From assembly GCA_008017145.1 (NCBI GenBank), contig SSGY01000089.1, positions 1-20,805 on the forward strand: 20,805 bases of DNA, read 5' to 3'. Within the stretch, counting starts at the first letter, position 1; every line of letters begins with the position of its first letter. The position numbers were made by a program, and so were the translations under genes. Origin of the DNA: Neisseriales bacterium. GTDB lineage: Bacteria > Pseudomonadota > Gammaproteobacteria > Burkholderiales > UBA11063. Under the pieces are notes generated by a model. The model was not told the DNA's origin, searched no databases, and was given only the letters and a program-made list of their open reading frames with translations. This document shows positions 13,117 through 20,322 of this stretch, in pieces.

Positions 13117-14676
13117 ATGTTTAAGATTGTTAGTAGTTATTTAAGAAAAAACATGACTAAGAATTTAATAAAGTTATTTTTTATAGTTTTATTTTCTTGT
13201 GCAATAGATTTTTCATTTACGGGTATGTTATATCCTGGATATACGATTATAACTGTTTTAATATTTTATTTATTAAATATTTATAACCATATTATATTTA
13301 GAGGTTTTGTTATATTTTTGGGTATTATGGCGTCGGTCTATATTCCTATTAGATTTGTTTATGGTACATTATCATTGGGGATGATGATTTCTATTCTAGC
13401 AACAAATAAAACAGAATCAATAGAATTTCTACAAAATATACCCGTAATTTATTTTGGTCTTTCATTAGTCCTGTGCTTTTTAACGATATTTGTTCAGAGA
13501 ATTAAATTACGCTATTTACGAAGTAAAATCACTCATGTAACGTGGTTTATTGTGGTTGTTTTTTTTATTTTAGCAACAATCATATCCATTCATAAAAAAG
13601 AACGTTTGATTTTTTTCCCAAGTGCTTTTTTCTTTGATAATATTAATTTCTTATACAATCAGGCGTCGAGTCTACAGAGACAAATGAGTGATGACCTTAA
13701 GAAGCCAAGTGATTGGAAGCCTGTTATAAAAGAGACAAACTACGATACATTTGTAATTGTTTTAGGAGAAAGTGCACGTAAAGATTTTTTACATGCCTAC
13801 GGTTTTAATTTGAATAACACTCCATTTATGGATAATGCGATGGGGACGCTATATTCAAAATATTATTCTTCTGGACCAAATACCTTTATTTCAGTACCAC
13901 ATTCTCTTTGTTTAGAAAGAGTACAAAATAAAGTTGAATATAATAATACAATCATTACTTTAGCTAAGAGTGCTAATTTCAATACATATTGGATTTCAAA
14001 TCAAGGTACTTATGGTCAATATGATTTAAATGTTGCATTTATTGGTAAACGTGCTGATAGCAGTTATTTTTCTAGTACTGTTGACTATACGGAGAAAAAT
14101 ATAAGCGATATGCAGCTGTTACCACATCTGGAATCTGCATTATCCAATACGAGTAATAAGAAAAAATTGATAGTATTACATTTAATGGGATCACATCCTG
14201 ACTTTTGTGATAGAACCAATGGTCAATATGATGATTGGTATGTATCAAAAAAACTTTCATGCTATGTGAAAAGTATTTTCAACACCGATTTATTCTTGAA
14301 AAACGTTGTTAGTACGTTAGATAGTAATCATAAAAAATGGACATTGATGTATTTTTCCGGTCATGGCTTAAGAATGTTAGATGCAGGAACCAGTAACGCA
14401 ACAATGATTCATTCTGCGGGAGCACAACAAGATTATAATGTCCCATTATTTATTACTTATTATAATTCAAAACAGCACATCATTGATAACGGCATGTATA
14501 GTGCAATGAATTTTATAAGTATGTTTGCTACATGGATAGGAGTAGAAGACAATCTTATACCTAAAAAATGTAATCCACTATCTAAGGTTAAATGTAGCTT
14601 AAACCAGATAAATGCATATGATGGTGACGAAAAATTACAAGATGTTTTATCTTTACCTAATGAGGAGATAAGGTGA
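13117..14676 (+). CDS. EptA-family phosphoethanolamine transferase-like membrane sulfatase-fold protein
   Basis: EptA-type enzymes move phosphoethanolamine from phosphatidylethanolamine to lipid A or other envelope sugars, on the periplasmic face of the inner membrane. The 519-residue protein has about five N-terminal membrane helices (to about residue 160) and a periplasmic alkaline-phosphatase-fold domain. Seen: GESARKDFLHAYGF (E218 metal ligand), NTFISVPHS (T256, likely nucleophile), LMGSHPDF (H360) and a late H432. The invariant SDHG is SGHG here: the metal-binding Asp is G415, while H416 is kept. It could therefore be weakly active, inactive or changed in function. It starts 6 nt after trpDC; M13 (13153) is an alternative start. 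It overlaps dgkA by 4 nt. Nine of 14 Arg codons are AGA/AGG, unlike trpDC, which suggests foreign origin or low expression. Confidence 0.85.
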   Translation: MFKIVSSYLRKNMTKNLIKLFFIVLFSCAIDFSFTGMLYPGYTIITVLIFYLLNIYNHIIFRGFVIFLGIMASVYIPIRFVYGTLSLGMMISILATNKTESIEFLQNIPVIYFGLSLVLCFLTIFVQRIKLRYLRSKITHVTWFIVVVFFILATIISIHKKERLIFFPSAFFFDNINFLYNQASSLQRQMSDDLKKPSDWKPVIKETNYDTFVIVLGESARKDFLHAYGFNLNNTPFMDNAMGTLYSKYYSSGPNTFISVPHSLCLERVQNKVEYNNTIITLAKSANFNTYWISNQGTYGQYDLNVAFIGKRADSSYFSSTVDYTEKNISDMQLLPHLESALSNTSNKKKLIVLHLMGSHPDFCDRTNGQYDDWYVSKKLSCYVKSIFNTDLFLKNVVSTLDSNHKKWTLMYFSGHGLRMLDAGTSNATMIHSAGAQQDYNVPLFITYYNSKQHIIDNGMYSAMNFISMFATWIGVEDNLIPKKCNPLSKVKCSLNQINAYDGDEKLQDVLSLPNEEIR

Positions 14677-15074
14677 GTAGAAAATTAGTAAAAATAAATC
14701 CAAATTATCCGAATGGAAAACGCACGTATTTAAATGCATTATTATTTGCTATAGATGGATTAAAATATGCTTATAGAAATGAAGCGGCTATAAGATTGGA
14801 GATATTATTATTAATAGTATCTGTTCCTATCGCATGCTTCATCAGTGCGACATGGGTAGAGTTTATTATATTGATCATGTCGATGTTTTTATTATTAATA
14901 ATTGAACTAGTCAATACAGCAATCGAGGCAACTATTGATCGCATTTCCATTGAACAGCATGATTTATCTAAAATTGCCAAAGATGTTGCCTCATGTGCTG
15001 TTTTCATCTCATCATTATTAGTTGTTTTGGTGTGGTTGAGTAAGATTATTATATTTATTTTAAATAGGTTGTAA
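14673..15074 (+). CDS. dgkA: Diacylglycerol kinase (DgkA)
   Basis: DgkA phosphorylates diacylglycerol to phosphatidic acid in the inner membrane, returning it to phospholipid synthesis. The 133-residue protein has three membrane helices and the signature IELVNTAIEATIDRI (77-91) followed by AKDVASCAV. Residues matching the E. coli active site are E37 (RNEA), E78, N81, E85, K103 and D104. It begins with GTG, whose bases overlap the TGA of the EptA-like gene, with GAGGAG just upstream, so translation is coupled. The pairing makes sense because phosphoethanolamine transfer from phosphatidylethanolamine releases diacylglycerol, which DgkA recycles. An N-terminal extension of about nine residues relative to E. 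coli is present. Confidence 0.95.
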   Translation: MSRKLVKINPNYPNGKRTYLNALLFAIDGLKYAYRNEAAIRLEILLLIVSVPIACFISATWVEFIILIMSMFLLLIIELVNTAIEATIDRISIEQHDLSKIAKDVASCAVFISSLLVVLVWLSKIIIFILNRL

Positions 15075-15076
15075 AA

Positions 15077-15937
15077 ATGAAAAAATATCAAACTGGAATT
15101 ATTGAAGAGAATACATCATCAGAGATGTTTTTGCTATTTAATCTTGCTGATACTACCAAATTATTGGATGTACTGACTACATTAAGTAAAGTAGTTGATG
15201 AGTCGCATGTCGTAGTTGGATTTGGCAACAAGATGATGACATATTTTCCTAAAGTTGATAAATATGAACAACATCAATTTAATTCACCACTTATGAGTGA
15301 TGAAGCAGGATTTGATTTAGCTATTTGGCTAAAGAATGATGATAAAGGTAAACTATTTCATCACGCATTGAAATTAAGAAACTTGCTAGATGGTACATTT
15401 GCATTACAAAAAACAGTCGCATCATATGCATATCGTAAGAATTTTGATTTATCGGATTTTGAAGATGGTATTGAAAACCCACAGGGTGATGATATGCTAC
15501 CAGTGGCAATTGCTGATGATGGCTCTAGTTTTTGGGTTTTGCAGCAATGGCAACATGATTTTGCATGGCTAGAGAGAGCACCACAGGCAACCAAAGAAGC
15601 TTGCATCGGAAGAAGTATGGATGATTCGCATCAATTAGATGATTTGCCAGAGTCGGCGCATGTAAAAAAATCTGCAAAAGAAAACTTTACTCCCGAAGCA
15701 GAATTACTCAGAAAATCTATGCCATGGTCAGATGATCAATTGAATGGTGGTTTGATGTTTTCGGCGTTTGGACACTCATTCCGTGCGTTTAATTTGCAAA
15801 TGGCGAGCATGTTAGGAATCGATGATAATATTCACGATGGAGTGTTTAAATTTTCTAAAATTTTGAATACTAGCTATTTATGGTGTCCACCGAGTGTGGA
15901 TGGTGGTTTAGATTTATCATTATTAGAAATTAAATAA
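15077..15937 (+). CDS. Dyp-type heme peroxidase (YfeX-like)
   Basis: Dye-decolourising peroxidases are heme enzymes that reduce hydrogen peroxide while oxidising organic substrates. The 286-residue protein has no signal or Tat peptide, so it should be cytosolic. Family marks: FEDGIENP (128-135; distal D130), CIGRSMDD (177-184), AHVKK with the likely proximal heme ligand H195, LLRKSMPW with distal R212, and GLMFSAFGHSFRAFNLQMA. The usual GxxDG motif reads DxxDG, the first glycine being D127. The length fits the YfeX/DypB group. It starts 2 nt after dgkA and is followed 26 nt later by the TrpF-TrpB gene, so it is inside the trp transcript. The physiological substrate cannot be read from sequence. 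Confidence 0.9.
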   Translation: MKKYQTGIIEENTSSEMFLLFNLADTTKLLDVLTTLSKVVDESHVVVGFGNKMMTYFPKVDKYEQHQFNSPLMSDEAGFDLAIWLKNDDKGKLFHHALKLRNLLDGTFALQKTVASYAYRKNFDLSDFEDGIENPQGDDMLPVAIADDGSSFWVLQQWQHDFAWLERAPQATKEACIGRSMDDSHQLDDLPESAHVKKSAKENFTPEAELLRKSMPWSDDQLNGGLMFSAFGHSFRAFNLQMASMLGIDDNIHDGVFKFSKILNTSYLWCPPSVDGGLDLSLLEIK

Positions 15938-15963
15938 TTTATAGATACGAAATGAGTTAGTAA

Positions 15964-17688
15964 ATGTTAGTAAAAATTTGTGGGATAACCACGCCAGAAA
16001 TGGCACACAAAGTAGCAGCAAGTGGAGTTGATTATATTGGTCTACTATTTACTGCGCACTCCCCGCGTCAAATAAATGTAGCTACAGCAAAAGCAATTTG
16101 TGACGTAGTTAAAGATTACCCAACCAAGGTAGTAGGGGTCTTTTTTGATGAAACACCAGAGCAAATTGCTACAATTGATGCACAGCTTGACTTGGATGTA
16201 ATTCAATTACATGGTGATGCGCCCAGAAGTGGTGTAGGACAATTTGTTAATAAACCTATTATTTATGTTGCAGATGGTAAGCCATTACCAGCAGAATTAA
16301 ATCCAGCAAAAGATTTTATTCTATATGAGAAGTTTACTCCTGAGATGACAAACTTTAGATATTTTATCGCAGGTGGAATTGATAAAGATAATGTGCTAGA
16401 ACAAATCGAACAACATCAACCACATGGAGTTGATTTGTCATCTGGAGTTGAAAGTACACGTGGTGTTAAAGATTTTGCTAAGATTCGTGAATTTTTGGCA
16501 TTAGTCCGTCCAACTTATTATGGTGCATACGGTGGTATGTACGTACCAGAACTATTGATTGACCCATTGCACGATTTGATTGATGCATTTAAGACTATAG
16601 TGCCTAGTCAAGAATTTCAGAGTGAATTTCTTGGGTTATTAAAAAACTATGTCGGTCGTCCAACTGCATTGACTAAAGTCAGCAATTTTGCTAAAGCAAT
16701 AGGCTTACAACATGTTTATTTGAAACGAGAAGATTTAACTCATACTGGTGCCCATAAAATTAATAATGCACTAGGACAATGTTTACTTGCTCAAAAGATG
16801 GGTAAGACCAGAATTATTGCTGAGACAGGTGCAGGACAGCATGGAGTAGCAACGGCAACCGCCTGTGCAATGCTTGGGATTGAATGTGTAATTTACATGG
16901 GGCAGGTTGATGTTGAACGTCAAGCACCAAATGTGGCAAAAATGCGTTTACTGGGTGCTAAAGTTGTCCCAGTTAGCGATGGCAGTGCTACATTAAAAGA
17001 TGCGGTTAACGAAGCTTTGCGTGATTGGGCTTCTAGTTATGAAAATACTCATTATTGCTTAGGTACTGCGCTTGGTCCATATCCATTCCCACAATTATGT
17101 GCACAATTTCAGGCCGTAATTGGACGCGAAGCAATAGCACAATTTAATGAACAAGCTGGTACTAATCCAGATATCGTGATTGCCTGTGTTGGTGGTGGTT
17201 CAAATGCCATTGGTATCTTCCAAGGATTTCTAGCTGATGAAAATGTGCAGTTGATTGGTGTTGAAGCAGGTGGCAATGGTACTGGCGTAGGTGAGAATGC
17301 TGCACGTTTTCAATCTGGGCGTTTAGGTGTCTTACATGGTAATCGTACTTACGTATTGCAAACCCAAGATGGGCAGATTGCCGATACTCACTCGGTATCA
17401 GCGGGCTTGGATTATGCTGCGGTTGGACCACAGCATTCGGATTTATTTGCAACAGGTCGGGCTACTTATGACGTGGCATCTGATCAGGAAGCATTGTACG
17501 CCTTTCAGTTGCTGACTTCAAGTGAAGGGATTATTCCGGCATTAGAATCTTCACATGCGCTGGCGTATTTGATTCGCATTGCCAAAGATTTACCTAGCGA
17601 TTGTAAAGTATTAGTTAATTTATCAGGCCGCGGTGATAAAGATTTACCGGGTTTACTAGAAAGAGGATTGATTCATGTCGCGCATTAA
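15964..17688 (+). CDS. trpFB: Bifunctional TrpF-TrpB fusion: phosphoribosylanthranilate isomerase / tryptophan synthase beta
   Basis: The 574-residue protein joins TrpF (about 1-181) to TrpB (about 185-574). TrpB is complete: YGGMYVPELL (189-198), LKREDLTHTGAHKINN with PLP lysine K265, AETGAGQHG with E287, GGGSN (410-414) and LSGRGDKD near the C-terminus; it condenses indole with serine. The TrpF half has KICGIT with catalytic C6, LHGDAPR and DLSSGVES. However, the usual LLD (general acid) and GGTG..FDW phosphate loop are replaced by a short ILYEKFTPEMTN stretch, about 16 residues shorter than Neisseria TrpF. Isomerase activity therefore needs testing; E122 might replace the Asp. GAAATGAG precedes the ATG. 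It overlaps trpA by 14 nt. Confidence 0.93.
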   Translation: MLVKICGITTPEMAHKVAASGVDYIGLLFTAHSPRQINVATAKAICDVVKDYPTKVVGVFFDETPEQIATIDAQLDLDVIQLHGDAPRSGVGQFVNKPIIYVADGKPLPAELNPAKDFILYEKFTPEMTNFRYFIAGGIDKDNVLEQIEQHQPHGVDLSSGVESTRGVKDFAKIREFLALVRPTYYGAYGGMYVPELLIDPLHDLIDAFKTIVPSQEFQSEFLGLLKNYVGRPTALTKVSNFAKAIGLQHVYLKREDLTHTGAHKINNALGQCLLAQKMGKTRIIAETGAGQHGVATATACAMLGIECVIYMGQVDVERQAPNVAKMRLLGAKVVPVSDGSATLKDAVNEALRDWASSYENTHYCLGTALGPYPFPQLCAQFQAVIGREAIAQFNEQAGTNPDIVIACVGGGSNAIGIFQGFLADENVQLIGVEAGGNGTGVGENAARFQSGRLGVLHGNRTYVLQTQDGQIADTHSVSAGLDYAAVGPQHSDLFATGRATYDVASDQEALYAFQLLTSSEGIIPALESSHALAYLIRIAKDLPSDCKVLVNLSGRGDKDLPGLLERGLIHVAH

Positions 17689-18439
17689 AAATGCTTTTGC
17701 CAATAAAGCTAAAATTGCATATCTAACCGCTGGTGATGGTGGTGGAGTAGAACAAAGTGCTGCTTATTTTTTAGCGCTGGTTCAAGGTGGAGTTAATTTA
17801 CTTGAGGTTGGAATTCCTTATTCTGACCCGGTTGCTGATGGTCCGGTGATTCAGGCGGCGATGGAACGTGCACTGGCGGCTAAGACTACGGTTGAAAGTA
17901 GTTTGGAAATTGTAGCTAAAATTCGTGCTAAAAGCGAAGTTGCAATGATTTTATTTACCTATTATAATCCGATTCAAGATGATTTAGCTGGCTTTTTAAC
18001 TCGTGCTAAACAAGCTGGGGCTGATGGGGTATTGATTGTTGATTTACCATATGAAGAATCAGCTAACTATCGTTATGTTTGTAAATATCTAGGGCTTGCA
18101 CCGATCAATGTGATTGCTCCTTCAACCAGTAAAGCACGAATGAAAACCGTTTTGGCTGGTTTAGATCAAGGCTTTGTTTATTATGCTTGCCAAAAGGGAA
18201 CAACAGGAACGCGCGATGGTTTACCATCTGATCTACCAGCGCAAATTGCTGCGATTCGTGAAGCTAGTCAATTACCTGTTGCGGTTGGATTTGGGATTGC
18301 TAATTCGGCTATGGTTGAGCAAATTTTGGCGCTTGCTGATGGTTGCGTGGTTGGTTCGTATTTAGTTAAACAATTGGCGAATCAAATTACTCCAGATCAA
18401 TTAACGGCGCTTACTAAGGATCTCTACCATGTTGCTTGA
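17675..18439 (+). CDS. trpA: Tryptophan synthase alpha subunit
   Basis: TrpA cleaves indole-3-glycerol phosphate to indole and glyceraldehyde 3-phosphate, and passes indole through a tunnel to the TrpB half of the preceding fusion protein. The 254-residue (beta/alpha)8 barrel has both catalytic acids, E44 (LLEVGIPYSDP) and D55 (VADGPVIQ), at the standard spacing of 11. The phosphate loop region reads YYACQKGTTGTRDGL, where many TrpA proteins have SRxGVTG; this looks like family variation. It starts inside the end of trpFB (14-nt overlap) after AAAGAGG, and its last bases overlap the start of the DAHP synthase gene by 11 nt, so the three products are probably made in fixed ratio. Confidence 0.96.
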   Translation: MSRIKNAFANKAKIAYLTAGDGGGVEQSAAYFLALVQGGVNLLEVGIPYSDPVADGPVIQAAMERALAAKTTVESSLEIVAKIRAKSEVAMILFTYYNPIQDDLAGFLTRAKQAGADGVLIVDLPYEESANYRYVCKYLGLAPINVIAPSTSKARMKTVLAGLDQGFVYYACQKGTTGTRDGLPSDLPAQIAAIREASQLPVAVGFGIANSAMVEQILALADGCVVGSYLVKQLANQITPDQLTALTKDLYHVA

Positions 18440-19427
18440 ATTAAAAAATAATACCAATTATCTGGACAAACAGGCATTGATTGAACGTTTGGAAACTATG
18501 GGGTTTCGGGTAGTTGAAAGCGATGCCAATATTTTGGCAGTGATCGGTGGCATTGATTCATGGGTGGTAACTGAAGATTTTGCTAAGTTACCTAATGTGG
18601 CGAAAGTTCATCCTTTAACCAGTAATTTTAAGCTTGCCAGCCGTCAGACTAAACCGAGTGATACGATTATTAAGATCAAAGATGTAGAAATCGGTGGTAA
18701 AGATTTATTTATTATTGCTGGACCATGTTCAATTGAATCGCGCGAACAATTAGAAGCTTGTGCTAAAGTAGCTAAAGAACATGGCGCTCAAGCGCTACGG
18801 GGAGGGGCATATAAGCCGCGTACTTCACCATATGAGTTTCAGGGGATGGGTGTACCTGGGTTGCAACTGATCGCTGAAATTAGTGCTAAATACGGTTTGC
18901 TAAGTGTTTCTGAGGTAATGGATGCCAGTCAGTTACCTGAGGCGGTGAAATATTTGGATGTTATTCAAATTGGTGCGCGCAATATGCAAAATTACGCACT
19001 GCTTACTGAATTAGGTAAAATAAAAACTCCAGTATTGTTAAAACGTGGTTTTGCTTCAACTTACCATGAGTTACTGATGGCAGCAGAGTATATTATGCTT
19101 GCGGGTAATCCAAATGTAATTTTGTGTGAGCGTGGGATTCGCACGATTGAAACTTTTACCCGTAATACTTTGGATCTTAATGCAATTCCGGCGTTGCAAC
19201 AGTTAACTCATTTGCCCGTGATAGCTGATCCGAGTCATGGAACTGGTGTTCGTTCGCTGGTATTGCCAATGGCACGTGCTTCAGTCGCTGCTGGTGCGCA
19301 TGGAATATTGGTTGAAATGCACCCTGATCCAGATAAATCAATTTCAGATGCTAAGCAGACAATTAGCTTTGCGACTTTTGCTGATTTAACTAATCAGGTG
19401 CGAAAAATAAAAGCCGCGTTAGATTAA
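18429..19427 (+). CDS. 3-deoxy-7-phosphoheptulonate (DAHP) synthase, type I-beta with N-terminal regulatory domain
   Basis: DAHP synthase joins phosphoenolpyruvate and erythrose 4-phosphate, the entry step of the shikimate pathway. The 332-residue protein has an N-terminal ferredoxin/ACT-like domain (about 1-70) as in Thermotoga maritima DAHPS, where it senses Tyr and Phe. A catalytic barrel follows: IAGPCSIES (96-104), RGGAYKPRTSPY (124-135), KRG, LCERGIRT, ADPSHGTG and VEMHPDP. The metal ligands C100, H270, E296 and D307 are all present with T. maritima-like spacing. AAGGA upstream of ATG 18429 lies inside trpA (11-nt overlap). Its place at the end of the trp operon means entry flux would follow tryptophan demand. 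It is unrelated in domain layout to E. coli AroG/AroF/AroH (type I-alpha). Confidence 0.95.
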   Translation: MLLELKNNTNYLDKQALIERLETMGFRVVESDANILAVIGGIDSWVVTEDFAKLPNVAKVHPLTSNFKLASRQTKPSDTIIKIKDVEIGGKDLFIIAGPCSIESREQLEACAKVAKEHGAQALRGGAYKPRTSPYEFQGMGVPGLQLIAEISAKYGLLSVSEVMDASQLPEAVKYLDVIQIGARNMQNYALLTELGKIKTPVLLKRGFASTYHELLMAAEYIMLAGNPNVILCERGIRTIETFTRNTLDLNAIPALQQLTHLPVIADPSHGTGVRSLVLPMARASVAAGAHGILVEMHPDPDKSISDAKQTISFATFADLTNQVRKIKAALD

Positions 19428-19433
19428 ATAAAG

Positions 19434-19462
19434 AATCCAGATCATTGTAATCTGGATTTTTT
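19434..19462 (+). terminator. Rho-independent terminator of the trp operon
   Basis: AATCCAGAT (19434-19442) pairs perfectly with ATCTGGATT (19450-19458) around a 7-nt loop, followed by a T-run to 19462. It begins 7 nt after the DAHP synthase stop. Its position between convergent genes, with an A-rich left flank, means it may also end the hprK-rapZ transcript. Confidence 0.9.
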
Positions 19463-19464
19463 AT

Positions 19465-20322
19465 TTATTTAAACTCTTGAATCGTCAACTGACGGTGGCG
19501 TGTAATCACATTAAACGCAAAGTTGCGCTTAATTAACTCACTAAGTACGCTGGCAAGATAAACTGAGCGGTGCTTTCCGCCAGTACAACCAATCGCAATA
19601 GTCAAATAATTACGATTATCACGGCTAAATTCATCAAACCATTTGCTAGTCATGGTGTAAATATCATTTAACATATTTTGTACCGCTGGTTCTTTGCGCA
19701 AAAACTCAATTATCGGAGTTTCTGTACCATTAAAATCGCGGATGGTTTTATCATAGTGCGGATTAGGCAGGCAACGGACATCAAAAACAAAGTCCGAATC
19801 AATTGGTAGCCCGTATTTAAAACCAAATGATTGGACGATAATGTTCAGTTGATTAAAATCAGCATCAACAAATTCTTTGATAAACTTACGTAGCGCATTG
19901 GCTGAGAGGTTACTCGTGTCAATGCGATGGGCAATTTGGCTAATATCCGCCAATAAATCACGCTCAATATTAATACAATCTTCAATAGTTCGTTCGGGAG
20001 CAGCTAACGGATGTTTGCGTCTGGTTTCAGAGTAACGCATAACTAAGCAATTATTATTTGCATCCAGAAATATAACCCGCAAATCAATGCCATTATTTTT
20101 GAGAACTTTGAGTGATTTTGGTAATTGATCAAGCAACGGGCTGGTACGAGTATCAACACCAACTGCGATTTTCTCATAACCATATTGGCGATAAATTTGT
20201 GCTAATTGTTCAAGCATCGTTAATGGCAAATTGTCGACACAATAATAGCCACTATCTTCTAAAATCCTTAAGGCGGTTGATTTACCTGCACCAGAGAGCC
20301 CACTAACTAAAATTATTTGCAC
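19465..20322 (-). CDS. rapZ: RNase adapter protein RapZ (P-loop, YvcJ family)
   Basis: RapZ is a nucleotide-binding protein. In E. coli it guides RNase E to the small RNA GlmZ and so tunes glucosamine-6-phosphate synthase; in other bacteria the family role is less clear. The 285-residue product has Walker A GLSGAGKST (8-16), CVDNLP (28-33), GVDTRTS (55-61), SFGFKYGLP (165-173), DVRCLPNP (181-188) and the C-terminal IGCTGGKHRSV (244-254), all family hallmarks. The start is GTG at 20322-20320, directly after the TAA of hprK with no gap. Adjacency to hprK points to a PTS-linked regulatory context, as in other betaproteobacteria; ptsH and ptsI genes are not in the window. Confidence 0.96.
   Translation of the reverse strand: MQIILVSGLSGAGKSTALRILEDSGYYCVDNLPLTMLEQLAQIYRQYGYEKIAVGVDTRTSPLLDQLPKSLKVLKNNGIDLRVIFLDANNNCLVMRYSETRRKHPLAAPERTIEDCINIERDLLADISQIAHRIDTSNLSANALRKFIKEFVDADFNQLNIIVQSFGFKYGLPIDSDFVFDVRCLPNPHYDKTIRDFNGTETPIIEFLRKEPAVQNMLNDIYTMTSKWFDEFSRDNRNYLTIAIGCTGGKHRSVYLASVLSELIKRNFAFNVITRHRQLTIQEFK

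Noticed and set aside
14771..15091. Open frame of about 106 codons on the minus strand over dgkA
   Set aside because: It lies fully over a well-supported gene, has no recognisable motif, and arises from AT-rich codons in the opposite strand.
17162..17452. Open frame of about 96 codons on the minus strand inside trpFB
   Set aside because: His/Gln-rich low-information translation antisense to conserved TrpB motifs; a shadow frame.
18184..18216. TrpA phosphate-loop region reading QKGTTGTRDGL instead of SRxGVTG
   Set aside because: Glycines and overall loop length are kept and both catalytic acids are present; this looks like ordinary family variation.
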